Of a stretch of DNA of 64,000 bases, positions 1-9,986 are shown piece after piece. Position 1 is the stretch's first letter. Each line of letters opens with the position of its first letter. The notes under the pieces are model-generated. The model was given only the letters and a program-made list of their open reading frames with translations. It was not told where the DNA came from and ran no database searches. Both the position numbers and the translations under genes were made by a program. This DNA comes from Gonapodya sp. JEL0774. Its lineage: Eukaryota; Monoblepharomycota; Monoblepharidomycetes; Monoblepharidales; Gonapodyaceae. The stretch spans positions 1-64,000 of the forward strand of contig JADIIX010000045.1 in the NCBI GenBank assembly GCA_027604505.1. The letters run 5' to 3'.

Positions 1-1347
1 GGAGGGAGGGATTTGGAGTTGGGGAGGTGAGATTGAGAGAGAGAAGGAGTTAGGGGGAGGAGCCATGGAGGGGGGTGGGAGGGAGGGAGAGGGAGGGAGA
101 GGGAGGGAGAGGGAGGAAGGGGATGATCTGAGAGGGGAGGAGATGGGAGAGGGGAAGGGATGGAAGGGATGGGATGGATGGGATGGATGGGATGGATGCA
201 GAGTCAGTGGAGTCAGTGGAGTGAGCGAGTGCGAATGTGATCAGATCACGGCGATCGCACCCTCTCTCCCGCTCTCTCCCGCTCTCTCCCCCCACTCACA
301 TCTCAATGTCGCTGTCTCCGATGTCTCTGCAATCGATTCAATCTGGATTCCCCTTTCCCTCCTTACTCGCTCTTGTCTTCGGTATCTTTCCTTGCAACTC
401 GCCCCTCCCCCCACCTCACCTGCACCCTGCACAATCAAAACCTGCCACTCATTCTGGTACGCTCTCGTCATCCCCCTTCCCCACCCCCTCTCTCTCTCGT
501 TTCTTTATCCTTGTTCCCCTCTTTGCTTCCATCCCCTCTCCTGCCTCTACCCATCCTATCCCTTCTGCTTCACCCCCTCCCATCTCTCCCTTCCCCACCT
601 GCCGCGCCTGCCCTCCCTTGCCCTCCCTTGCCCTCAACCCCCTCCACTCCCTCTTTCCCTCTTTCTCTTTTTGGTCCCGCTCTTCTACCCCACACTCACA
701 CACCTCCACTCTCTGTCTCGGGGTCTGATGCGCCACAACGTGCCTTCTTTCCGGCCAAATGGCCATCCCCACGTCATCTCTCATTGATTGTAAATGTGAT
801 GATGTCACCTGCCGTTGTTGCATGTTTTTTCTTTCTTTTTTTTTGTTGTGTTGGTTTCTGCTCAGCAGACGCGCCCACTTTGATGTGGCCTGAGCTGTTC
901 TCCACCGCAAACTTCAAATATTCCAGGATTGCTACAGGCAGAGGTGGTCCAAAGCAGTGCCTTTTAGTTTGCATTCCACTGTGTTTGCTGTCACTTGTGC
1001 TTTTGCTTTTCTCTTTCCTTTCGTTATGTTGGTTTCACCTGGTCCATCTTTTCCGGATCGACTAAAAGCCGGAGAACCTCGATCATGGAAGAGGCAGAGC
1101 TCAAAACTATATTTACTTCGATGGGGTCTTTTGGAGTTCTAATAACGGAAGAGCGAATTTAGTACTCACCCGGTGAACTTCGCGTAGCGTTTGCGGTGCA
1201 GGCGTCGTCACGCATCGTACTGTACTTGAATCAAATGGTTTCAGATTTCATGTGAACAACACCATGAGTGCCACACAATCAAAGAAATCGATCATGGTAG
1301 CGAACATCACTCAGAAAAGTGGTCAAAAACATAAACATCAGAGTTCT
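1..1347. other. Low-complexity, gene-free left edge
   Basis: The first 235 bases are purine-rich and contain GGGAGGGA-type runs followed by a GGATG-type microsatellite near 160-198. From about 240 to 720 the + strand is almost pure pyrimidine. Long open frames occur on both strands, but their products are only Pro/Ser/Leu or Gly/Arg/Glu strings, as expected from biased composition. I see no splice-consistent gene, RNA gene or recognisable motif here. Confidence 0.6.
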
Positions 1348-1600
1348 TCACCGGCAATGTTCGAACGTCTTTGTGAAGGAGAACGGTGTCCCGTACTGCA
1401 GACTTGCTCCATACTGGGGCAGTTGGGAGTCCCATTTAAAACTTATTGAGTGTATTTGAGGGAAGTTAACAACAATAATTTCACCGGCAATGTTCGAACG
1501 TCTTTCTGAAGGAGAACGGTGTCCCGTACTGCAGACTTGCTCCATCCTGGGACAGTTGGGAGTCCCATTTAAAAACTATTGAGTGTATTTGAGGGAAGTT
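1348..1600. repeat. Tandem direct duplication of a 120-bp unit
   Basis: Bases 1348-1467 and 1481-1600 are near-identical direct copies with a period of 133 bp; I count only a few mismatches. Both begin TCACCGGCAATGTTCGAACG and end GAGTGTATTTGAGGGAAGTT. Short open frames inside are copied too but have no recognisable product. The high identity implies a recent duplication. Confidence 0.9.
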
Positions 1601-1725
1601 TACAATAAGCTCGCCATCGAATGCTAGACGAGGGACGAACAGTTCGAACTGGAATGAGGAACACTGTGGGAGACGGACAACGAGACGGACACTCGAGAAC
1701 GATACACAACAGGAAACAGAGAATG

Positions 1726-1860
1726 GTTGTGCAGGCCATATATATTATACCAACCCCAGCGCGCCGTAAGGTCCGGGGAAGTCTCTTTGGGAGGTGTTGT
1801 TGGGCCTGCACAACCCTCCCCGGCGAACCACGCTGGGGCGAACAAGACATGACTAGGTAC
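1726..1860 (+). repeat. Left outer arm of a 1.75-kb inverted-repeat structure
   Basis: This 135-bp segment is matched in reverse complement by 3337-3471, with identical arm length and roughly 90% identity. It starts GTTGTGCAGGCC and ends GACATGACTAGGTAC. The outermost arms and the inner arms (2141-2422 and 2805-3072) are separated by sequence that has diverged between the two halves. The whole therefore looks like two head-to-head copies of one older sequence rather than a simple terminal repeat. Confidence 0.8.
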
Positions 1861-2140
1861 GTGGAGGAAGTTCTGTCATTACGAGACGATGGCGGTGAAA
1901 GTGAAAAGTGGAAGGATCAGGAAACATGGTCAGACAATGAGGCCATTGGACATTCAAACACTTGATCAACACCCTGGATCCAATTATTGAAAGGTCTGTC
2001 ACCCAAGACACAACCTCCTAGCTTCAATGGCAGCAGTTGCTCCCAAGCGGCCGGCAGACTTCAAAGGCGCGTGGACCTTCCTCGCGAAAATAGAGCACAC
2101 GCCGCTTCAGTGCACAGACTCACACCCCTGCATCTGCAAT

Positions 2141-2422
2141 ACTCACCACGTCAAGCTGTTCAGTTCCGCTCTAACACCTCCCTCCCACGTGTTCCTGTGC
2201 CTCCGAGACAATCTTCATGGTCTCTACACATGTCCGCCGGTAACTATCCATGCCCGTTGCTCCACCGGTGAAGGCGGCCCCGGGTGCGGGATGCGCATAC
2301 TCTGCGAGTCTCAGATGCTCAGAAACTTTTGAATGTGAATAGAACGCGAGGACAAGGGGGTGCAGCGGAAACGCGACGTCCGTTCAGTTGTGGGACACGT
2401 ACTCCTTGTGAGAGAACAGGAC
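2141..2422 (+). repeat. Left inner arm of the inverted-repeat structure
   Basis: This block is the inverted partner of 2805-3072. Shared landmarks are CACGTCAAGCTGTTCA, CACATGTCCGCCGG, GGTGCGGGATGCGCA and GGGGGTGCAG. Small insertions and deletions between the copies shift every reading frame, so no frame is conserved between both. This suggests non-coding repeat or decayed coding sequence. Confidence 0.8.
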
Positions 2423-2552
2423 GTGCAGGAACTCACCACGGGGACAGAACATCGAGCAAAAGCGAACCGGGAACACCGTTGAACAGTCGAAGCGTTGGAG
2501 CGTTGGTGGCGGCGAATGGGACGCATATTTCCGTGAATTTTACTGGAGAAAT

Positions 2553-2572
2553 GGGGGGGGGGGGGGGGGGGG
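2553..2572. repeat. G20 homopolymer
   Basis: A run of about 20 guanines lies in the unique spacer between the two inner arms. Such tracts are length-unstable and prone to sequencing error, so the exact length should be treated with caution. Confidence 0.85.
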
Positions 2573-2804
2573 TGGTTTGTTGATGGTCACGTGTTGTGGC
2601 GGAGCAGCGCCGGATAATCCGCACTTGATCCGCCCAACCCCACGTTAGTTCCAAGACAACCCGAGCCTTCTTGGGTGGTATATCTGAATTAATCATCGCT
2701 TGCTCGTGCTTGTCGGGCGGTGTTTTCCGAGCTTATCTGCCGTTCGTGTCTACCCTTCTCTTTTCCTGGATGTTGAATCCATTCGGTGAGTTCCCGCCTA
2801 GCAG

Positions 2805-3072
2805 TGTTCTCCGATGTTTGCCCATGTCCCACACGGAACGGACCCCGTTCCTCTGCACCCCCTGTCGTCCCCTCTCTCCACATCAAAAGTCCCTGTGCAT
2901 CTGAGACTCGCAGAGCCTGCGCATCCCGCACCTGGGGCCGCCTTGACCGGTGGAGCAACGGGGGTTTGAATCCGGCGGACATGTGTAGATGACCATGACG
3001 CTTGTCTCGGAGGCACAGGAGCACGCGGGAGGGAGGTGTTAGAGCGGAATTGAACAGCTTGACGTGGTGAGT
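2805..3072 (-). repeat. Right inner arm of the inverted-repeat structure
   Basis: Reverse-complement copy of 2141-2422, carrying the same landmarks in the opposite orientation. The spacer between the inner arms (2423-2804) shows no transposase-like reading frame. Confidence 0.8.
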
Positions 3073-3336
3073 GTGTGTCTTTCAAGTGGACGGAGTTGGG
3101 GTGCGTGGTCATGAACAGAGCAAATGCCGGGTCGCACCCGTCTGGCTGGGAGGTCCGCATTCAAGGTAATCTGTCGTTCAATCCTCATCGGCTGTTGTCA
3201 CCGGCGACAGACCGTCAACTGGTTGGAACGGGACCGAAAACTTGACATCGAATTCAACCATGTTCTGACCAACTTCCTCTATCTTCCTCCTTTCATCCTC
3301 ACCACAATCGGCTCATACTGTCAGAATGTCGTCGAT

Positions 3337-3471
3337 GTACCTAGTCATGTCTCGTTCGCCCCAGCGTGGTCCGCCGGGGAGGGTTGTGCAGGCCCAACAA
3401 CACCTCCCAAGGAGACTTCCCCGGACCTCTCGGCGCGCTGGGGTTGATAAAATATATACGGCCTGCACAAC
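3337..3471 (-). repeat. Right outer arm of the inverted-repeat structure
   Basis: Reverse-complement copy of 1726-1860. I see no clear short target-site duplication just outside the two outer arms, so boundaries of an original mobile element cannot be fixed from this sequence alone. Confidence 0.8.
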
Positions 3472-3918
3472 TTTTGTTTCTTCCTCGTCGCTCCTTCAAA
3501 TCTCTTGTGTCCCCCATGATCCTGCTCCAACTTATTTGAGCCATTTGTGTCTCTATTGCGTGTCAGGTTTGAGATGGTAACCGCCTTCAATGTTCCAACT
3601 CTGTCCACCCAACCTTGATTGATTGTTTGATGTTCTTGCTCATGGCAATCACCATCAGTTATACACATTACCTCCAATCTCCACGAATGCGGAAATCCCG
3701 TCTAGCCCGGCGAGTCTCATTTCAGATCGTGTGTGCCTTATCCTGGACTAGGACGTTAAATCTGCAATTTATTAGTGCTATTATTAGAATGTGATAAATT
3801 CGCGTGACCGTGGCTTCGCATTCCAAGGCTCCTCAGTGATCGAGTCCGAGTCCCCAACTCTGTCTCAGTCCCGCTGACCTTGATTCCCATTCCCATCTCC
3901 TCCTCCGATCGCTTCCAC

Positions 3919-5370
3919 ATGATGCAACGATCCCGCTCCCGCTCTCCCTCTCCCGCTCCCATTCACATCCGCGGATTGTCCAACCCACACTCCGACTCGG
4001 ACTCGGACTCGGATCTTGTCAATCGCATTCTTTCTCGTGTGAATCTCTCGCGCTTCCCATCACATCCCAACTCGGACACAGAACAAGACGACAATGAAGC
4101 TGAGACCGATGTCGAGACCGATATTGATGCCGATATCGATGATGACTCAGAACTTGCGTCCTCCACCAATTCCAACTCCTCTTCCTTTCTCAACCACACC
4201 ACCACACAACATGGCCTCATTTCAAGCTCGAAATCAAGCTCAGGATCCAGAGCTCTCCGGAGATCTCGCCGTTTCTCAAGCTCCAACTCCGATTCTGATT
4301 CTCCGCCGTTGTCTTCCCGAAGCTTGAAGCCCGAGCCCCAGTCTCGTTCCCAGTCTCGAAATGAATCAGAACGTCCTCTATCGTCTCGTAGCCCCAAGAC
4401 TTATTCCCCACCTTATCGCACCCACTCACTCACTTTGCCTCGCGCTATCTCACATGACTTCGAGCCATGGTGGGGCGGCATACCTTCTCCGTCTCAATCC
4501 CTGTCTGCTCGATCCGCATCTCCCTCTGAATCGCGGTCCCGCTCTACGTCCGAGTCCTCGACCTCGCCTGAGCCTCCTCCTCGTCGCTTGCGGTCCCACG
4601 CTCCGTCCAAATCCCAGGCATCCAGGTCAACATTCTCGCCACCTCCTTCTCCTCGTGATCGTATACGTACTCCTCCTACCACCTCTACATCCACTTCCAC
4701 ATCCACACCAGCCGTTGTCAACAAAAAGAACAGCCCCGTCCAACAAACCACCACATCACCACCACCTCCACTCACCTCCCTGCACCACAACCTTCTTTCA
4801 TCACCACCTCCCCTTCCAACCTCCACCCACCGATCCTCTGCCCAACCTCCATCTAACCCCGTCCACCACATATTGGATCCATTCCTCTACCCGTCTCCAC
4901 CGACATCCTTATCCCCATTGCGGGATCCCAGCCCCTCACGACCTCACTCAGGATGCACCGCATGTCGGGGCTTCCCTCCACCCCGCCGCTCCCAAACCCC
5001 TCCCCCAAAACGGACAACTCCTCGATCCACAGGAGCATCTCAGGCCCGGCCCACCCCATCGCCCGTCACCGCATCTCGCACGCAGACTCTCATCCGCGTT
5101 CTCCCCGCATCTCTTGTCTCATCCGTCCACGGCACGGTACTCCCTTCCCCGCATTACACCATCCCCCGCATTCCCAATCCCCACCACTCCACCACGACAA
5201 CCACGTCTCTATCCACTCCATTCCGGTACAGACACCATAGCGCCCACGCGTCGCTTGTAGATCGTGTGTTCTCTGCGGAGAGAGAACGATGGTGGGACGC
5301 GGGGGACAGGATGTGGGGTGAGATTGTTGCGGGAGGGTGTGTGTGGGAGCGAGGGGTGACGGAAAGATGA
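3919..5370 (+). CDS. Ser/Arg/Pro-rich low-complexity protein, function unknown
   Basis: This is a single open frame of 483 codons from the first ATG (3919; a second ATG follows at once). The N-terminus carries RS dipeptides (RSRSRSPSP) and an acidic stretch with DSDSDSD. The middle (about residues 110-380) is Ser, Pro and Thr rich with further RS pairs. The last 40 residues are different in texture, Trp/Glu/Arg-rich (AERERWWDAGDRMWGEIV), and look like the only part able to fold. I do not recognise a family. The biased composition means part of the open frame could be fortuitous, but length without stops and the distinct C-terminus favour a real, largely disordered and possibly nuclear protein. 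No introns are needed. Confidence 0.5.
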   Translation: MMQRSRSRSPSPAPIHIRGLSNPHSDSDSDSDLVNRILSRVNLSRFPSHPNSDTEQDDNEAETDVETDIDADIDDDSELASSTNSNSSSFLNHTTTQHGLISSSKSSSGSRALRRSRRFSSSNSDSDSPPLSSRSLKPEPQSRSQSRNESERPLSSRSPKTYSPPYRTHSLTLPRAISHDFEPWWGGIPSPSQSLSARSASPSESRSRSTSESSTSPEPPPRRLRSHAPSKSQASRSTFSPPPSPRDRIRTPPTTSTSTSTSTPAVVNKKNSPVQQTTTSPPPPLTSLHHNLLSSPPPLPTSTHRSSAQPPSNPVHHILDPFLYPSPPTSLSPLRDPSPSRPHSGCTACRGFPPPRRSQTPPPKRTTPRSTGASQARPTPSPVTASRTQTLIRVLPASLVSSVHGTVLPSPHYTIPRIPNPHHSTTTTTSLSTPFRYRHHSAHASLVDRVFSAERERWWDAGDRMWGEIVAGGCVWERGVTER

Positions 5371-6134
5371 ACGTCGTGGGAGGCTTGCGCAGGGAGGTGT
5401 GGCGGTATTTAGTGAGTGCGGTGCAGCTTTGAAATGGGGAGTTCCTGTGTGACCGCTTGTCGAAAAGGTGTTTCCGACAAAGAACGTCTATGAAAGAACC
5501 AAGCAAAGAAACCCGCGAACAGCAGTATGAAATGAAGACTGAAACGACCACCCAAAACAAAATTTTGAATGTAGACGGTTGCGAGTATACTCGAACGGGT
5601 TGTTTTTTCCTCCAGCGTCGGGTCAAGATTATTCCACGGACATTTCTAGGTGTTCCCACATAGTCGCTGCTCAAGGAAACCTTCTTGTAGTTCTTGTAGG
5701 GATCGACGTGTGTAGAAGGAGGGGAAGGGGAATGAGTGATGAAGGAGAAGAACGTATGAGTTGAACAGTCTCAGTACAATGCAGCCCGTTGAGCTCTCTA
5801 CAGGAGTAGTTTTGTACTGGCCAAGGGGCTGGTGAGATCTCGCGTTAGAAAAATTAAACCATGCAAATGGGAGTGCCCAACACAAATAACCTCAACATCT
5901 CTCTAAACGAAAAGCTCGCGCTGTTCCGTCTTGCGGTATCGCAATGAAGCTCTTGGGTAAGCGAGCTTTGGATGTAAAATGGGTTGAAAAGCTCCCAGCT
6001 GCCTGCTAGGTTGACCCTTCCTTCGCAGGGCTGCACACAAGCAATCTGATGACGCTCGGTTGAAGGAACCTTGTCACTTCATCTCAGTCGTACATCGTAA
6101 AATCTCTGTCAGCGGACGGATACTTGTTCACGGC
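5371..6134. other. Intergenic region
   Basis: Spacer between the Ser/Arg-rich gene and the receptor gene, both on the + strand. Short open frames are present but none shows a motif or a consistent splice pattern. It presumably holds the 3' end of one gene and the promoter of the next. Confidence 0.5.
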
Positions 6135-7482
6135 ATGAGCATCGATCTCTCGGCTCATCTGTTCGACCAAGCTCAACCATTCGTAATCTCCATACTGGTG
6201 ATCAGCGGTGCAAGTCTCTGCATCATTCCATTACTGCTATGGAATGCTCTAAAAACCATGGCATGTAACATTGTGCTTCTCTGTCGAAACTCTTTTGTTT
6301 ACCTGACCCTGTGAACAACTCGCGCTGCCTCAAAACGTAGACGTTTTCCAAAGTCATGGACATTTTGTACATGAATCTTTTCTTTGCCGATCTGTTGACG
6401 TCCCTGTCGTGTTTTGTCTCATCAATCGCGATGGTTTACGATGGACGTCTGCTTAGTCAAATAACCTGTGACGTAACCGGAACAGTCATTGTAGCTGCCG
6501 GAACGGTAGAACTTTGGGTAATGAGTCTAATGGGTGAGTGGACGCATTTGCGGTTACGCCTGTTCCTCCATTATGGTGGATCTTCGTTGTCCCTTCCAGC
6601 ACTAGAACGGTATTTCGCAATTTGCCACCAAACCTCTGAGGTTCGCCATCGTAGATGGTATCTCGTGGGACTTTTATTTGGTTGGTGTTGGTGTTTTACC
6701 ATGACGGGGAGTGTGGCTTCTCTTCATCACCTGGTTCTTGACAAATTTCCAACTGTGAGAATCGGTTCCTGTATTCGTTTCGCCTGATCACTCATTCAAA
6801 AGTTAATCCATTCCAAACATCCCAGTTTTGTGTGGTTAAATTTTCTTCCCGTGATCCGGTTCAGCAAGGAATACTTTCTTTGGGATACTTAATGGCGTTC
6901 ACTGGAAATATCCTCATGGGCTTCTGTTACACTAGAATCACACAAGAAGTTATTTCTGTGCGATCAAACATCAGGAGCTTATTGAAAGCTTCAACGGAAG
7001 CACCTTCCAAACCTTCAAATCCTCGCCAAGCTGTTCTCGTCAGGGGAAGCCGCCAACTTTCAGTCGCGGAAGCCGACGGTGTCGAGAACCCCAACAATGT
7101 CGTTATACTTGAACCCTCACCTTGCACCATTGCCAGCACAGAAGTCAATGACCACTGCCGAAAGTCGTCTGCAAACTCGGAGCAACCTCAAGTTGTTGAA
7201 ACCGCCACTATAAGGCTACCATCCTTGAACCGCAAGGACATCTTAATAGCAACCCGTACCTTCACCGTTGCAATGGTGTATTATATATTCTACTCTCCGT
7301 TACTTGTTAAAGTGTTTTACGAGGTCATCACAGGTCAATTGGTGGAGCCACCCATCTTGGCGGGCATTGTAAATTTGCTTTTAACTTTGCATGTGCTAAT
7401 TGATCCCATTTTGGTTACGTGGTTGGATGGAAGACTGCGCAAATCATTGACGACTCTGCTGGGTTGGCAACCTAATACATAA
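6135..7482 (+). CDS. Rhodopsin-class (class A-like) seven-helix G-protein-coupled receptor
   Basis: Four exons, 6135-6264, 6354-6533, 6600-6754 and 6826-7482, join in frame to 373 residues with introns of 89, 66 and 71 nt. Hallmarks of class A receptors are visible. Helix 2 has NLFFADLL. A Cys at the start of helix 3 (ITCDVTG) can pair with a Cys created at the exon 3/4 junction in the second extracellular loop. Helix 3 ends in ERYFAIC, the E/DRY motif, and helix 7 has LIDPILVTW in place of NPxxY. Cytoplasmic loop 3 is long (about 120 residues), polar and Ser-rich. The helix-7 position that holds the retinal-binding lysine in opsins appears to be Thr, so it is not expected to be a photoreceptor. 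It probably lies in the plasma membrane and signals through a heterotrimeric G protein. The ligand is unknown. Confidence 0.85.
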
Positions 7483-7826
7483 TAGGTACAGGACAATAAA
7501 CGGATGGGGCCTTCCAATGAATTTACTCATGAGAGTTCGAAAGAGTTGTGCGAACTTTTAGAAAAGATTTGGCAAACACTACATCAGTTCTATGCATACT
7601 CTTGCCATCTTGGAATATTTTAAATAGGCAATATTAAGTCTCCACGTGGGGGAATACGAAGTTGTGGACCTTCGACTGGGGTTACAGATACACGTGATTG
7701 TCAGCCGGAGGTGAGAGACAAATGTCTTCATTCATTTGCACAAGTAAATTAGACAAATCCATCGGTCAACGATGGGAAAGACGTCCAAAAATAATGTTCT
7801 GAAATAAATAGATTGAAGAATCCCTA

Positions 7827-9478
7827 CTAGGGGACGAACGGAGAAACTGGACCCCTGACCGACGAAGTCTCCGACATCACAGTGAAGACCTCTTTCTGTT
7901 CAAGCTGCTCTGCCCACGTCACCCTCCGCTGAGAAAATTCTGCTGGATCTTCGGATCGAAGAGGAGGCGGCCTGCGTTGATCCTGATATGAGGGTGAGGG
8001 AGGCTCTGGTTCCACATAAGGGGTATCATGGCGCCATGGGAGGTTAAAGCTTGCTGTGTTGGAGCTTGAGGTGGAGTTTGAACGGGGCGATTTATCGTTG
8101 TAAGGACCGTATAGGGCTCGTTGAGAGATGGTGGCATTCGGCATTACCGCATTAGTTGTGATCCAGTGAGACGAACTTCGTTCTGTTTCAAGTGAGAGTA
8201 ACACCAGTTAGGTAAAACTGAACGTTCGCGACCGGAGAAAATTTGGATGGCGGGCGTACCTGTTTGCGATATTGAAGACGGCGAATGCAGCTCTTCCATA
8301 TCTGGTTCGAAACGATCAGGAGGATACTGGGGCGGTGGTGTCCGGGTGAAGTGATAGAAGGTAACTTCTGGAGAGTTGACTCGCGATTGCATTTGTGAAG
8401 TGCGTTCAGGCTGCAACTTGAGGTCTTACAAGAAAGGTGATACGAAGGTTAGTGTACAGGGACAAAGACACATGACAAGCATCCGCTTACCGTCCTTCCT
8501 GTCTACGTAATTCGGCACGCCTTGGATTGACCCGAGCTTTCCTCGCTTCCATCTCCACAAAACTGCAACAATGATAAGTGCTAGCCCTATCCCACCAGCT
8601 ACACCTCCCACTATAATTGGAATCGGTGATCTTGATTCGGTTGACTGGTCGGTGGTGCTCAGGGAGTTAATACCCGTACCCAAGGGCGCAACAAGGGATG
8701 AGGTAGATGAGCGGAGGGTTGAAGTTGCATCACCAGTTGCGGAATGTGCTGCATCAATGGGTAAAGGAGAGGACGTCGCGGTACCCAAATGCGCGGAGAG
8801 AGCAGGTACGTCCGTCGAAACCAAGGTGCTGGACGATGTCGGGGATTGTGAAGACGCCAAGGAGATTGAACTGGAGGTGGAGCTCGTTGCTAACGTGGTT
8901 GTAGTGCTATCCGTTGTTGTTGCGACGAGGGTGACAGGACACGATCCTCCCAGAGGAATTGACTGATTGTGCGATAAACACGATGGGGGATAATTTCCCC
9001 CACAAGTATAAATCCCAGGATTCCTATCGAACAGGGTAATCCAGCAGCGGCTCAAGCTCTGAGGAAGCAACCCATCGATGTTTCCGCTCAAAGAATTTGA
9101 GGCCAGCTCAACGTCTGTGAGGGAAGAGAGACCCGACAGGTCTGGTATGGGTCCCGTGAAGCCGTTCGTGGACAGAACCAGTGTCTCAAGGAACGTCACG
9201 CCGGCCAGAGAAGGGATCGAGCCCGTGAAGTATTGGCAGCAGAAATAGGCAAGCGTGACCCGTGATGCCGAGTTGCACTTGAAGTATGCGGTGTTCCCAG
9301 TGGTTTTAGAACAACAGAGACCTTTGGTCCACGGTATTTGGAGACCCTGTCGCTCATACATGAGTTCAAATGGGGCGCAATCTGTGGCTTGTGACTGAGC
9401 ATAGCACGGAATCGAGAGCGAGAGCAGTAGACTGGAGGTAATGATGGAGGGCACCACAGAGGCGACCCGATTTCTCAT
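7827..9478 (-). CDS. Single-pass membrane protein with leucine-rich ectodomain
   Basis: Three exons on the minus strand (9478-8491, 8424-8260, 8182-7827) give 502 residues. The chosen ATG at 9478 starts a clear signal peptide ending near CYAQ. A cysteine-containing N-terminal cap follows, then about three leucine-rich repeats of the plant-like LxGxIPDLSGLSSLxxL type. Next comes a C-terminal Cys cap and a Ser/Thr-rich stalk of about 110 residues, likely O-glycosylated. A helix (IPIIVGGVAGGIGLALIIVAV) ends in a basic stop-transfer, and a Pro-rich cytoplasmic tail of about 165 residues follows. The architecture resembles a receptor-like cell-surface protein without a kinase. It is clearly paralogous to the gene at 26491-27633 (shared cap and GNIDGLLP motif). 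The tail has PPPQYPP-like segments that could bind WW or SH3 domains; this is inference. Confidence 0.85.
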
Positions 9479-9986
9479 TTCCGAACCGGCCCGACGGCCC
9501 AGCGCTTTGGAGATTTTCTGCAACAACGCGACCAACGCTAAAGCCGCCAAAGGTCTCTTTGAGAGAGTGAGTTGTCGGATCTGTCTTTTCGTTTAGGACT
9601 GATGCCTGTTCCGTTTCTGGGGCCTGGGGATGGCAGCCACACGCCTTTTAGAGAGGCGACCCCACTCGTCGAAAGCAAATCTCCATCAAATCCAAACCAG
9701 AAATATTATTACATAAAATCAGATTATCAGATTTCACGCATCTGTCTGCAATCTTCTTTACACGATTGAAATATTATTTTACGCGCTCTAACGGTGACGT
9801 ACGCAAGTTCGATAAATCGGGTGTCTGTCTGCGATTATTCGGATCCAACTGTACAATGACCACTCCATGATGACGTTCATGGTTATGCGGTGCCATATCC
9901 AGGGGTATTTGAAGGTTTGTCCTGCCTCTCCGACACCCTTGCCCTCGTTGCCCACGGTTGTTGCTCGCAGGACAATCCTCCGCCAA
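9479..9986. other. Intergenic region
   Basis: Spacer between two minus-strand genes. It should contain the promoter of the leucine-rich protein and the 3' end of the MAPKK. No further gene is evident; open frames here are antisense to or out of frame with the MAPKK terminal exon. Confidence 0.5.

Noticed and set aside
65-1065. Long + strand open frames at the left edge.
   Set aside because: Products are Pro/Ser/Leu-rich strings read from pyrimidine-rich DNA, open in several frames at once, with no domain or splice logic.
6135-7482. Opsin-like photoreceptor.
   Set aside because: The helix-7 lysine needed to bind retinal appears to be Thr in the position before the D-P motif.
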